Origin: Alphaproteobacteria bacterium
GTDB lineage: Bacteria; Pseudomonadota; Alphaproteobacteria; CAAGCB01; CAG-977
Length of the DNA: 64,000 bases
Direction: 5' to 3'
NCBI GenBank assembly: GCA_900768845.1
Contig: CAAGEK010000012.1
Span: 1-64,000 of the forward strand
Position numbers and translations under genes: made by a program. Shown here one piece after another: positions 26,378 to 34,389 of this stretch. Numbering within the stretch: the first letter of the stretch is position 1; each line of letters starts with the position of its first letter. A model generated the notes under the pieces. That model searched no databases, was not told the origin of the DNA, and was given only the letters and a program-made list of their open reading frames with translations.

Positions 26378-27167
26378 AATTCGTTATAATCACTTCCGAC
26401 CTGTTGCAACAGCCGGTTTTGCTGATGCTGTACGTCACGGAAGCTGTTTCGATGGTAAAATCTTTGAACAGTTCTCGGACTTGTGGCGTGTCGTTTAAAG
26501 ACAGGATAAATTTGCCTTTAATGTCGGTTAAAACGTTCTTTAACCGTTCAAAGTCCGTTCTGCAAAAGACGCCTTTGCCGTAGTCCGTTTCATTGCCCCA
26601 GTAAGGCGGGTCAATATAGAACAGCGTGTCTTTGCTGTCATAGTGTTTGATGAACGTTTCAAAGTCTTGCCGTTCGATTGTCACGCCTGCCAGCCTTTCT
26701 CCAACAGCGCGAATCCGTTCTTGCATTTTCACAAAGTTAAACCGTGCAGGACGGTCAATCGACACGCCGAACGACTGCCCCGTTACTTTACCGCCGAACG
26801 CGACGCTTTGCAGGTAAAGGAAGCGGGCGGCGCGTTCAATGTCTGTCAGTGTTTCGGGCGGGATTTTGCTTAACCGTTCAAATTCCTGTCTGGCTGTCAG
26901 TCGGAACTTGATTGAACGGCAGAGTTCTTCCGAATAGCGTTGAACAATCCTGTACAGATTGACCAGTTCGCCGTTTATATCGTTGATAACTTCGGATTTC
27001 GGGATCTTTGTTCGGCGCAGAAAGATGCCACCCATTCCGACGAAAGGTTCGGCATAGATTTTATGCGGGATTTGTTCGATTCTTGCGATGATCCGTTTTG
27101 ACAATCGGAACTTGCCCCCGAGGTAAGGGGCAAGAGGTGCGATACGTTCATTTGTTTTGTTTGTCAT
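26376..27167 (-). CDS. dam: DNA adenine methylase (D12 class)
   Basis: The 263-aa enzyme transfers methyl groups from SAM to adenine N6. It has the D12-class motifs APYLGGK at the N-terminus, the SAM-binding YAEPFVGMGGI and the catalytic DPPYWGNETDYG. It replaces the mom gene at the same place, behind com, as in some other Mu-like prophages. The probable role is to protect phage DNA from host restriction. Its ribosome site AAAGGAGTATCTT lies inside com, and the genes overlap by 20 bp, so translation is probably controlled by Com. Recognition sequence is not known, though GATC is common in the family. Confidence 0.88.
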   Translation of the reverse strand: MTNKTNERIAPLAPYLGGKFRLSKRIIARIEQIPHKIYAEPFVGMGGIFLRRTKIPKSEVINDINGELVNLYRIVQRYSEELCRSIKFRLTARQEFERLSKIPPETLTDIERAARFLYLQSVAFGGKVTGQSFGVSIDRPARFNFVKMQERIRAVGERLAGVTIERQDFETFIKHYDSKDTLFYIDPPYWGNETDYGKGVFCRTDFERLKNVLTDIKGKFILSLNDTPQVRELFKDFTIETASVTYSISKTGCCNRSEVIITN

Positions 27168-27330
27168 AAGATACTCCTTTATATAAAGGAGGCTCTGGGC
27201 TTTCGTTGTTGTTGTGGTTCAAGACCTTGATTGTGTTCAAAGTACCGCATCGGGGGCACTTGATTTCGACTTCCGCCGAGTTGGCTTTGAACAAAAGTTT
27301 ATTGCATTTAGGGCAACGTATTGACTCCAT
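27148..27330 (-). CDS. com: Com-like zinc-finger translational regulator
   Basis: The 60-aa protein begins MESIRCPKCNKLLFKA and has a second C-P-R-C pair, giving the CxxC...CxxC zinc finger of Mu Com. In Mu, Com binds mom mRNA and opens its translation start. Here the overlapping downstream gene is a Dam-type methylase. The layout predicts the same control of a different enzyme. Confidence 0.85.
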   Translation of the reverse strand: MESIRCPKCNKLLFKANSAEVEIKCPRCGTLNTIKVLNHNNNESPEPPLYKGVSYDKQNK

Positions 27331-27437
27331 ATTAGTTAATCCGTATTTTGACTCCGCCCGTCGACGGGTGCGGAGCAGTTAATCTGTGCGAGGCTGTAAC
27401 TCGCGGCTCTGGGCGGCATAAACGCCCAAGCCTCCGC
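27331..27437 (-). other. Leader region before com
   Basis: About 100 bp separate Rz1 from com. On the minus strand it holds CTCCGC and GCGGAG arms around CCGTCGACGG, a stable hairpin ahead of com. No gene is seen. Confidence 0.4.
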
Positions 27438-27647
27438 TTATTTACATTGCTGAAAGACGACATTGTTTCTATCGACTTGCCTGATCGTTTCGGCAGTGTC
27501 GTTTTCATAATCCAAATAAACGGGTTCGTACACGTCGCAAAAATTACCGCTTATAGACGGCGTGCAACTTGTCAACAGCATCAGGATCGCGTAAAGTTTC
27601 CCGCGCTTTGTGAGCAGTTGACAGACTTTCGGTTTTTGATTGTTCAT
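27438..27647 (-). CDS. Rz1-like outer-membrane spanin lipoprotein
   Basis: The 69-aa frame encodes a hydrophobic segment ending in the lipobox LLTSC, followed by a short periplasmic domain with two Cys. It overlaps the 3' part of the Rz-like gene in a different frame, the classical embedded Rz/Rz1 layout. Rz1 and Rz form the spanin complex that fuses inner and outer membranes in the last step of lysis. Confidence 0.7.
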   Translation of the reverse strand: MNNQKPKVCQLLTKRGKLYAILMLLTSCTPSISGNFCDVYEPVYLDYENDTAETIRQVDRNNVVFQQCK

Positions 27648-27735
27648 GTTTCAATCTTTCGCGTAACTGCCCGATTTTGTAGGCTAGAGCGGCGATAATA
27701 ACCGCTCCGGCCAAAGCGATGACGTACACTGTCAT
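27544..27735 (-). CDS. Rz-like inner-membrane spanin
   Basis: The 63-aa protein has one N-terminal transmembrane helix (about 2-19) followed by a charged coiled-coil-like stretch, the i-spanin topology. It follows the holin gene with a 4-bp overlap and contains the start of the Rz1-like frame. It is short for an Rz protein. Confidence 0.65.
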   Translation of the reverse strand: MTVYVIALAGAVIIAALAYKIGQLRERLKHEQSKTESLSTAHKARETLRDPDAVDKLHAVYKR

Positions 27736-27944
27736 ACCGATTTCGCCTTGTATTTTGTGTAAAGGTTTCGTCCGATAATGACCAAGCCTGACACGCCCGT
27801 AATTGCTGAGGTTGCATAGGTGACAATCTCGGCCTGTTCGGTTGCTGTAACATCAACGCCGACGGCTCCGGCAATGGAAGCCAGAACACAGACAACGGCG
27901 GTGATCAGTGTCGGACTGATGATTGATGTTTTGTTTTCTGCCAT
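27732..27944 (-). CDS. Holin
   Basis: The 70-aa protein has two hydrophobic segments (about 10-28 and 40-58) and a basic tail, as in small phage holins, and lies between endolysin and spanin genes. Holins form the membrane holes that start lysis. Confidence 0.7.
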   Translation of the reverse strand: MAENKTSIISPTLITAVVCVLASIAGAVGVDVTATEQAEIVTYATSAITGVSGLVIIGRNLYTKYKAKSV

Positions 27945-27953
27945 GTTTTCCTC

Positions 27954-28343
27954 CTAATCTTTTAATTCGCAATGCGGACGATCCCACGGGATTGAATTGA
28001 TGATTTCAATCCTCAGTTCTTCGGCGCATTGCCGTTCAAGCGCGGCTAATTGATCCCACAACGAGGATTTATCGTCCCAATCCCCCGCCGCGTTTAAGGG
28101 AATGGGAAAAGGCACTCGGTCATACGCTTGTGCCGGTAAAGAATTGTGTTTGGAGTACGGGTACTTGAGCTTTGATTTTCCGGCATAGAAAGCCGCGTTT
28201 TGTTCGGTTTCTCCGCGATGTCCGCAGATAATGGCAAAGTCCATGATCTGCTTTTGCATCATCAGAACAGCCAGAGCTTTTAAGCGCGGATCAAGTTCAG
28301 ACAGGCATTTCAGACTGTTTTTTCCAAAAGCAAACTTTTTCAT
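27954..28343 (-). CDS. M15-family peptidase endolysin
   Basis: The 129-aa protein carries the zinc peptidase pattern S-x-H-x(6)-A-x-D (YSKHNSLPAQAYD) and the late W-D-R-P-H that supplies the third His. This is the VanY/L-Ala-D-Glu peptidase fold used as an endolysin by many phages. It should cut peptidoglycan cross-link peptides. There is no signal peptide, so it needs the neighbouring holin. Two ATG codons at 28346 and 28343 overlap the tail-fibre stop; the second has better spacing from GGTGG. Confidence 0.8.
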   Translation of the reverse strand: MKKFAFGKNSLKCLSELDPRLKALAVLMMQKQIMDFAIICGHRGETEQNAAFYAGKSKLKYPYSKHNSLPAQAYDRVPFPIPLNAAGDWDDKSSLWDQLAALERQCAEELRIEIINSIPWDRPHCELKD

Positions 28344-29128
28344 CATTCCACCATTGATATTGTGATATAGCCGTTTCCTTGCCTGTATCCTTGCGTATGA
28401 ACCATTTCCGAACACAGTTCCGGATCTGTATAAGAAGAACCTCCGCCTGCGGCGGCTTCGGAACTTCCGTTTGCGGAAGACCCCGCCCAATAGTGGCCGG
28501 ATACCGCTCCGCCGCCGCCATACCAACCGGCTCCGCCATAACCGCCGTAAGCGTTGTTTTCCGTGCTGGGCGCGCCGCCGAGCGCAAATTGACCGGCAGA
28601 AGCATAAAGCGACTTCAGATACATCGAAAAATATGCGCCTGAACCTCCGGCGGTTTGCGTTCCGCCTGTTGCGCCGATACCGATCTGAACATTATTCGGG
28701 CTGCTACCGGTCGCTCCGATTAACCCGCCTCCCGACCCGCCGTTATAGTAACGCGGTTGATAATTCGGGTTAAATCCGCACGCCCCGCCGGCACCGGCAA
28801 CGATCTGACGGCTGGTTAAATCGTTCAATACAGTTCTGATATCTGAAGCATCATAAGTTCCGTCATTCCAAACGGTATGCTGATGTCCAACAAAGATAAA
28901 TAAACTCTGGTTAGGCCTAACGTTCAAAATACACTGAACACGTCCGCCAAACCCGCCGTGGCATGAAGCGGCATAAGTCGGATTTGTGTATCCTTGAGCA
29001 GCAACGCAGTCCACTCTTATTTGCTTGATACCTCGCGGCACGATCCACGTACCGTTTTCCGTAAAAGTAACCGGATCAAACTTTGCTTTTTGGTTCATCA
29101 ATATTTCCTTCGACCAATATTTTTTCAT
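28343..29128 (-). CDS. Glycine-rich tail-fibre tip/adhesin protein (paralogue 1)
   Basis: The 261-aa protein begins MKKYWSKEILM and then FDPVTFTENGTWIVPRGIK, and continues as a Gly-rich domain with GGSGGG, GGYGGAGWYGGGG and GAAAGGG-type runs. A second gene at 29653-30291 has the same plan, so they are paralogues. Such Gly-rich domains occur at phage fibre tips and bind host receptors. GGAGGTGCTGC precedes the ATG at 29128. A C8 tract lies in its leader (29173-29180). Confidence 0.7.
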   Translation of the reverse strand: MKKYWSKEILMNQKAKFDPVTFTENGTWIVPRGIKQIRVDCVAAQGYTNPTYAASCHGGFGGRVQCILNVRPNQSLFIFVGHQHTVWNDGTYDASDIRTVLNDLTSRQIVAGAGGACGFNPNYQPRYYNGGSGGGLIGATGSSPNNVQIGIGATGGTQTAGGSGAYFSMYLKSLYASAGQFALGGAPSTENNAYGGYGGAGWYGGGGAVSGHYWAGSSANGSSEAAAGGGSSYTDPELCSEMVHTQGYRQGNGYITISMVE

Positions 29129-29172
29129 GCAGCACCTCCATATAAAGAGGTACAACAACCTTTAGAATCCAT

Positions 29173-29180
29173 GGGGGGGG
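29173..29180 (-). repeat. C8 tract in the leader of a tail-fibre gene
   Basis: On the minus strand eight C residues lie in a short frame starting at 29201. With eight C this frame reads past the fibre ATG for 41 codons. With nine it would stop as ATGA exactly on the fibre start, coupling translation. Confidence 0.45.
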
Positions 29181-29202
29181 CGACAATTTAAACGAGTTCA
29201 TT

Positions 29203-29637
29203 CTACACCTCCGCAGAAGGAGTGGACGGCCAGATAACAGCGTCGGGAAAGCCCGCCTGTTCGGGGACGTCGCGCAAGGCTTGCCGGTATTCCGCCCATT
29301 CCTGTTTTTGTTCTACCGTTAAAGGAGCGTCGGGCAACTGTGTCCAGTCGGAAAGGGTAAGCAGTGAATTACGTTGCGCCCGAATCTGCGTTTCCAGCTG
29401 TTCGGCCGTCGATTCGGGAACGGTCGGAACAGGCACGGCTTCGGCGTATTGTTCGATCCGGCCGTTGATTTGTCGATATTTGATAATCGGCTTTTCCGCA
29501 GTCGGTTCTTCGGTAACGATGACGGGCAAGTAGCCGTCTGCTTCTAAAAGTTCCGTATTTTTGTCGTAATTAACCCAAGCCCCCTTGTTTTTCGGGGCTG
29601 TTTCGATCCTATTTTCGTTAATCAATTTTGCGTGCAT
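29203..29637 (-). CDS. Tail-fibre assembly / tail chaperone-like protein
   Basis: The 144-aa protein ends with R-x-x-R-N-x-L-L-x-x-S-D-W-T-Q-L-P-D-A-P-L followed by WAEYRQALRDVP, the signature of the phage tail fibre assembly family. These proteins help fold or attach fibres. It lies between the two Gly-rich fibre genes. Confidence 0.8.
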   Translation of the reverse strand: MHAKLINENRIETAPKNKGAWVNYDKNTELLEADGYLPVIVTEEPTAEKPIIKYRQINGRIEQYAEAVPVPTVPESTAEQLETQIRAQRNSLLTLSDWTQLPDAPLTVEQKQEWAEYRQALRDVPEQAGFPDAVIWPSTPSAEV

Positions 29638-29652
29638 TTTCTTTTCCTTTCT

Positions 29653-30291
29653 TTATTCGGCGATAATGAAGACGCAACCGGCGTCACCCTGCTGGTATTC
29701 TCCGTAAGCATTACTATTGCTGTATTGCCCGCCGCCCGTTCCGTAAACAGTACCGTTGATTTCCCAGCCGGTTGTTCTGGCCGTTGACCCGCCGCGGTAC
29801 GCGCCTGTTTGTCCGGTCGCTCCCTTTTGTGCTGAAACAACAATGTCGCCGACTTCAACGTTCGGATCACCGCCTGCGCCGCCCCAGTTATTGGTATCAC
29901 CATCGCCGCCTCCGCACTGATAAGGGCGTTTGCCTCCACCTGCCGTGTATGTCGTTTCACCGACCGTAATGCTTGTATCTCCGCCATTTTGAAGCAAGCC
30001 TGTCGTCGCTTGGCCAACCGTAACATCAAACAAAGACGGCATATTCGCCCGCTCAAACTCAAGAACGACCTTTGCCCCGCTACCGCCCGCGCCGCCCGTA
30101 ATGTGGTACGTGTTGAAAATGTCCGGCTTATGATAGGAAGCGCGGCCGGCAGACGCTCCCGCGCCGACCAAAATGACGGTCAACTTTTTACAGCCTCGCG
30201 GAACTTCAAACGCGCCGCTTTCCGTGAACAGTTGAGAAAACGGCTCGAACGTTGAAGACATTAAAAGCTTTTTGGATAGAAACTGTTTCAT
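29653..30291 (-). CDS. Glycine-rich tail-fibre tip/adhesin protein (paralogue 2)
   Basis: The 212-aa protein begins MKQFLSKKLLM then FTESGAFEVPRGCKKL, matching paralogue 1 in order and spacing, and continues as a Gly-rich domain (GGAGGSG, GGGDGDTNNWGGAGG). ATG at 30291 overlaps the preceding stop (ATGA), which fixes the start. Likely host-binding tip. Confidence 0.7.
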   Translation of the reverse strand: MKQFLSKKLLMSSTFEPFSQLFTESGAFEVPRGCKKLTVILVGAGASAGRASYHKPDIFNTYHITGGAGGSGAKVVLEFERANMPSLFDVTVGQATTGLLQNGGDTSITVGETTYTAGGGKRPYQCGGGDGDTNNWGGAGGDPNVEVGDIVVSAQKGATGQTGAYRGGSTARTTGWEINGTVYGTGGGQYSNSNAYGEYQQGDAGCVFIIAE

Positions 30292-30815
30292 TCGGCCGCC
30301 CCTTTGCGGATCGCACCCGCGACCCACGACGCTTGGTGTGGGTCATAGTCAATATAAATGTCGTAAAAGCCCGCTTCGCTCATATCCGGAGCTTCGCAGT
30401 TAAAATACTTGTCCGTCCCGAAATTGATCGCCGATACGACAGACAGGTTAGCCAGAATCTTGATTTGATTATGCTTTGTTGTATTAACCGTTGACGGCAA
30501 AGTGAACGTCGTTTCCCCGCTGATCGTCATTTGATAAAGTGTGTTGGCATTTAACGCGACAGTCCCCGAAGTCGCACTGATCGGAACAATGTCCTGTACG
30601 GCTGATTTGATTTCCGCTTTGATCGCTTGCGAAAGTTGCGTGTTGTCATCGGCATCCGGCGTCAACCCCGCAGCCGTAATCGCATTCACTATCTCCCTTT
30701 GCGGGGCTTCTATGGCTTCGGCGGGAACGGTTGAGCCGCGTCGGCCGATTGATACGTCGGCATTGACGTAGCCTGCATTTTCATTCGTTTCGTTCAGCGG
30801 TTTGGTGTATTTCAT
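30288..30815 (-). CDS. Tail fibre protein
   Basis: The 175-aa protein has the N-terminal pattern of short Mu-like fibre proteins (GRRGSTVPAEAIEAPQREI, then AGLTPDADDNTQL) and a beta-rich second half. The N-terminus probably joins the baseplate. It follows gp48 as fibre genes do in Mu. GGAGAAGCAAT precedes the ATG. Confidence 0.75.
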   Translation of the reverse strand: MKYTKPLNETNENAGYVNADVSIGRRGSTVPAEAIEAPQREIVNAITAAGLTPDADDNTQLSQAIKAEIKSAVQDIVPISATSGTVALNANTLYQMTISGETTFTLPSTVNTTKHNQIKILANLSVVSAINFGTDKYFNCEAPDMSEAGFYDIYIDYDPHQASWVAGAIRKGAAE

Positions 30816-30827
30816 ATTGCTTCTCCG

Positions 30828-31400
30828 TTATTCAAAACTGATGTTTAAAAAAGTATGTGACGGCTTGTATTTTTGAAGGATCGCGCTTAAAGCTCCGATA
30901 TCCGGCGGGTTAGTTCCCAAATCGTCGCCGCACTCGCTTTCCGAAGCGCGAAACGCAACGGCGTCAGGGGTCAAAAGTTTCAAATACCAGCCGTAAATCG
31001 TATCTTCATCGCCCAGTTCGTCGGCGGAAGCGCATTCGGACAATCCGCAAACAAACGGGACGCATTCGGTCAATTCGCTGTCGTAGCCGTAACTTTTCGC
31101 CAGATGTTTAAAGTATTCGGGCGTTGCGCCGCCCTGAGCGTTCTTTTTTAAATTCAAATCGAAACGGGCGGTCTGAAGCGTTTTTCCTTCGACATTGACC
31201 TCCAGCACTTCGCCCCATTCGGGCAACAGGTATGTCGCCGTACGCACGTCCGATTCTTTGGCGATCAAGTCATAAAAAGCATGAACTTCCGCCAACAACT
31301 CGGCTTCGACGAAACGTTCCTCATCGCTGTCCGCTTCCCAGATGCGGCCTTTCGGCATCAGTTTTCCCAAAACATCGACATACGCCGTTTTCAGCTCCAT
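30828..31400 (-). CDS. Mu gp48-like baseplate protein (DUF2313/YmfQ)
   Basis: The 190-aa protein has the family start (LGKLMPKGRIWE...) and the C-terminal PSHTFLNISFE. It belongs to the baseplate wedge set of contractile tails. Its ATG overlaps the gp47 stop. Confidence 0.85.
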   Translation of the reverse strand: MELKTAYVDVLGKLMPKGRIWEADSDEERFVEAELLAEVHAFYDLIAKESDVRTATYLLPEWGEVLEVNVEGKTLQTARFDLNLKKNAQGGATPEYFKHLAKSYGYDSELTECVPFVCGLSECASADELGDEDTIYGWYLKLLTPDAVAFRASESECGDDLGTNPPDIGALSAILQKYKPSHTFLNISFE

Positions 31401-32440
31401 GTGATTTCCCCCAGCGTTAAGATTTCGTTTGCTCCTGCCGTAACGTTGTCAACAGGAGAAACAAGGACGTGATCTTCTTCGCCGTACGCGGCGGAAATCG
31501 CGGAACGTATATGAGAAATCAGCACCGTTCCGCCGGGGGTTGCTTCGCGGAAAAACAGATCGGAAAGCTCTGCTTTGATTTCGTCGCGGACGGACGGCAA
31601 ATCGGGTTTTAAATCGGAAATCGTAAAATCAACGGGCGTTGGAGCGGGCGAGAGGATAAAAATCCGCTTTGCCGTAACGGGACGGACGCTTTCGATATAT
31701 TCGGCGCAACGTTCAATGACTTCTTGGCTTGCCTGACTGTTACCGATACCGTCGGACATAATTCTTAAAACGACCGTTCCGATTCCCTGTTCATGAGGAT
31801 AAACGGTACAACGAGTAACGCCCGAAACGCTTAAAGCCCAGTTGACGTAATCCGCGTCGCATCCGCCGTGCGCCGGAGTTCTGACCTTTAACAAGTAGCG
31901 ATAAAGCAAGTCTTCGTCTTTTTCGGTGTCCGTTCCGCCGCCGATTGAAACGACAGACGCCTGATTTTGAACGCCTGCGACGGGAACGGAGAAAGCCAAA
32001 ATATCGCCCGCCCGCCTGTTGCCAGCCGTTCCGGAATCAACAGCCGTGACGGGGACGTTTGTTTCCTTTGCACCCAGCACGGTATCAGCCGAAACGACAT
32101 ACGCCGTCCCGTCGTTAAACGTTAAAACCGTATTTTCCGGAACAATCGCACCGCTTACGCCCGTAACAGCGATTTTCCCGAAAGCCTGAGACGCTGATTT
32201 TCTAAAAACACCGGCGGCGGAAGCGTGTAAGTCCAGAAACTCGGCTTCGGCAGTCAAGGGAATAATCTGTTTCAAGATAAATCCGCCGTATCCGTAAAGG
32301 CCGCCGACGGCTTGAGCCAAAGCGCGCGCTTTTGCCCTCATTTTGGAAAGAGGCATTTGTTTTTCGGCGGGAACGCGGGCGATATAAGCCTGTTCGTATT
32401 TTTGAACCAATGTTTCAATCGACGGAATTTCATAAGGCAT
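31391..32440 (-). CDS. Baseplate J-like protein (Mu gp47)
   Basis: The 349-aa protein matches the baseplate J family: a helical N-terminus (YEQAYIARVPAEKQ), a beta-rich centre with VPVTAVDSGTAGNRRAGD, then GGCDADYVNWALSVSGVTRCTVYP. It forms the baseplate wedge. ATG at 32440 is chosen because the frame upstream overlaps gp46. Confidence 0.9.
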   Translation of the reverse strand: MPYEIPSIETLVQKYEQAYIARVPAEKQMPLSKMRAKARALAQAVGGLYGYGGFILKQIIPLTAEAEFLDLHASAAGVFRKSASQAFGKIAVTGVSGAIVPENTVLTFNDGTAYVVSADTVLGAKETNVPVTAVDSGTAGNRRAGDILAFSVPVAGVQNQASVVSIGGGTDTEKDEDLLYRYLLKVRTPAHGGCDADYVNWALSVSGVTRCTVYPHEQGIGTVVLRIMSDGIGNSQASQEVIERCAEYIESVRPVTAKRIFILSPAPTPVDFTISDLKPDLPSVRDEIKAELSDLFFREATPGGTVLISHIRSAISAAYGEEDHVLVSPVDNVTAGANEILTLGEITWS

Positions 32441-32444
32441 GGCG

Positions 32445-32864
32445 TTATCCTTTGATGTTTCTGAAAACGAATTTATGCAGACCGTCGGAAGCATCGACGG
32501 CAACGCTAAAAGCCACGCCGTCGCCAAAGCGTTCGGCCGAAACGCTGATGTCGTTGATTTCCTTTAAGAACAAAAGCGGATCCAATGCGTCTTCAACGAT
32601 TTTTTTGACTTTTTCGGGCGTGTTTTCGTTGATTTTTTCCCGCTCAAGCGTCCAGAGCTTTGATCCCCACGAATATTCTTCGGTCTGCGCGGTTTGCGTT
32701 TCCAAAGCGACCGCGTCGCCGTGCCAACCGCTGTTCGTCCCCGTTTGATACGGCAGATCAGCGTCGGGAACGTATTTATCCGTGAATAAAGCAATCAAAA
32801 CGCTTTCCAATAAAGGATCGTCAATCTCGCTTAAATCGGGCAACGTATCAAAATAAACCGTCAT
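32445..32864 (-). CDS. Mu gp46-like baseplate protein
   Basis: The 139-aa protein shows the family pattern: L-x-x-x-V-x-x-A-L-F-T-D near residue 25, then SGWHGDAV, WGSKLWTLEREK and a late D-P-L-L. It belongs to the same wedge complex as gp45 and gp47 and lies between them. Confidence 0.88.
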   Translation of the reverse strand: MTVYFDTLPDLSEIDDPLLESVLIALFTDKYVPDADLPYQTGTNSGWHGDAVALETQTAQTEEYSWGSKLWTLEREKINENTPEKVKKIVEDALDPLLFLKEINDISVSAERFGDGVAFSVAVDASDGLHKFVFRNIKG

Positions 32865-32867
32865 GTC

Positions 32868-33419
32868 TTACTCCATCGGCGTTAAAGGGGCAGATGTCGG
32901 CGCGTTTACGGAATCTTTGTGCGTATGAGCGTTATAAACCGTCCTGATTTCTGTCATATTTCCCGTTTTGTCGGCGATTTCCGCCTTGCTTTTTATGTTT
33001 TCTTCAACGTCCAGCGTTTTTGAAATGCTGACTTTGCCGTTCATTTGAATTTCATTGGCGTCAATGACAAATTTTGTCGTTTTGACGGCAATTTCATGCC
33101 CGCGCTTTAAATGTATTTTGTCGCCTTCGTCCGTATAAATGGCGACTTCGCCCTGCTTTAAATCCTGCAAACGGAAAAGCCGCCCGCCGACGACAAGCGC
33201 AACGGGATTTCCGCCATTTGCGCCGACATTGACGACAACTGTTTCCGAACCGTTTAAAGGAACAGCCGTAAAACCGTACGGTTCAATGAATTTGACGTTA
33301 TCAAGCGTTTCGCCTTTGGTCGTTTCAATCTGTAAAGACTGGGTTTTGCCGGAGCTTACCAAAGCGATTTTGCCGATGCGGACAAGCGATTTCAGCTTTT
33401 TATGCAGCATTTCAAGCAT
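32868..33419 (-). CDS. Baseplate spike protein (Mu gp45 / gpV-like)
   Basis: The 183-aa protein has an OB-fold start and a C-terminal beta-helix with HLKRGHEIAVKTTKFV and NAHTHKD; the His-rich end fits the iron-binding spike tip of contractile tails. It pierces the outer membrane. ATG at 33419 overlaps the gp44 stop and follows GGAGGCCGTCA. Confidence 0.88.
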   Translation of the reverse strand: MLEMLHKKLKSLVRIGKIALVSSGKTQSLQIETTKGETLDNVKFIEPYGFTAVPLNGSETVVVNVGANGGNPVALVVGGRLFRLQDLKQGEVAIYTDEGDKIHLKRGHEIAVKTTKFVIDANEIQMNGKVSISKTLDVEENIKSKAEIADKTGNMTEIRTVYNAHTHKDSVNAPTSAPLTPME

Positions 33420-34389
33420 TGACGGCCTCCAGATCAAACGTCGTGCGGTGTCCTGCCGTTTCGTTGAATACGTCTTCAATCCCCGCGACCAGATACCTGC
33501 CGTCAAGCCCCAGCCATTCGTCGCGCGCCGTAATCAGCGTGTTTAAACCGATAGTGAACCAACCCGCGGCGGTCAGAGAAATCACGCGGCTGTTTTTGTT
33601 TAGGCGTTCGATTTCTTTTTTTAACGCCTCATCAGTCACGGCGTCGGCATAAACAACGCGGGTGCGATACCGCCTGTCGTTAAATTCGGCGGATAAAACC
33701 GGAGCGCGGATAGCGTCGATATCGTGCGCGTCGTCTAAAACGCCCTGACCGATTAAAGATATTTTAGAAAATTCGTTTTCGGCACAAAAAGCCGTTTCGC
33801 CGCCCGTCAGATTGCCGCCTTTGCCGCTTTGCAACAATAAATCGGTCTTTTTCGCCATGCATCGGCGCGTCAGACAAAGCGATCCGTCGGCCAAAGAAAA
33901 CAATAGCGCGTTTGTCCGCCTACTCAGCCGCGCCAAAGCGTTGCCGATTGTTTCAGACGGATTGACCGTAAAGTTATCCAATCGAACAAAACCTTTTAAA
34001 TCCGTTTTAACGGCAATTCCGAACGGTTGGCAAAGATCTGCGATGATTTCCGGCGCGGTGCGGTTGCGGTAAACCATGCCGAACGCCGAACAATCCGTCA
34101 AATCCGCCGCTTTCGACCGGCCGATGATTTTAAAACCTTTCTTTTGGCCGACGTAAAAAGTTTCAACGCGGTCGACATATCCCGTCAGATAAAGCTCTTT
34201 ATCCTTAAATAATTTAACGTCATCTCCCTGTTTAACGGCGGATTTAACGCGTGTTAAATCAACGCTTAAACGGTTAAACGCCGTTAATTCAAAACATCCG
34301 GCAAGCCAATCGATACGATTTTTGATTTTGATAAAATCAAATCCCGAAAGCTCGTTTGATTGCGTTTGCAAGACCAACCTGTCAGACAT
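33412..34389 (-). CDS. Baseplate hub protein (Mu gpP/gp44)
   Basis: The 325-aa protein is the gpD/gpP-type hub: it begins with LSGFDFIKIKNRIDWLAGCFE and has the RTRVVYAD and WFTIGLNTLITARDEW segments. It links tube and spike. It overlaps its neighbours by 8 bp on each side. Confidence 0.88.
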   Translation of the reverse strand: MSDRLVLQTQSNELSGFDFIKIKNRIDWLAGCFELTAFNRLSVDLTRVKSAVKQGDDVKLFKDKELYLTGYVDRVETFYVGQKKGFKIIGRSKAADLTDCSAFGMVYRNRTAPEIIADLCQPFGIAVKTDLKGFVRLDNFTVNPSETIGNALARLSRRTNALLFSLADGSLCLTRRCMAKKTDLLLQSGKGGNLTGGETAFCAENEFSKISLIGQGVLDDAHDIDAIRAPVLSAEFNDRRYRTRVVYADAVTDEALKKEIERLNKNSRVISLTAAGWFTIGLNTLITARDEWLGLDGRYLVAGIEDVFNETAGHRTTFDLEAVNA

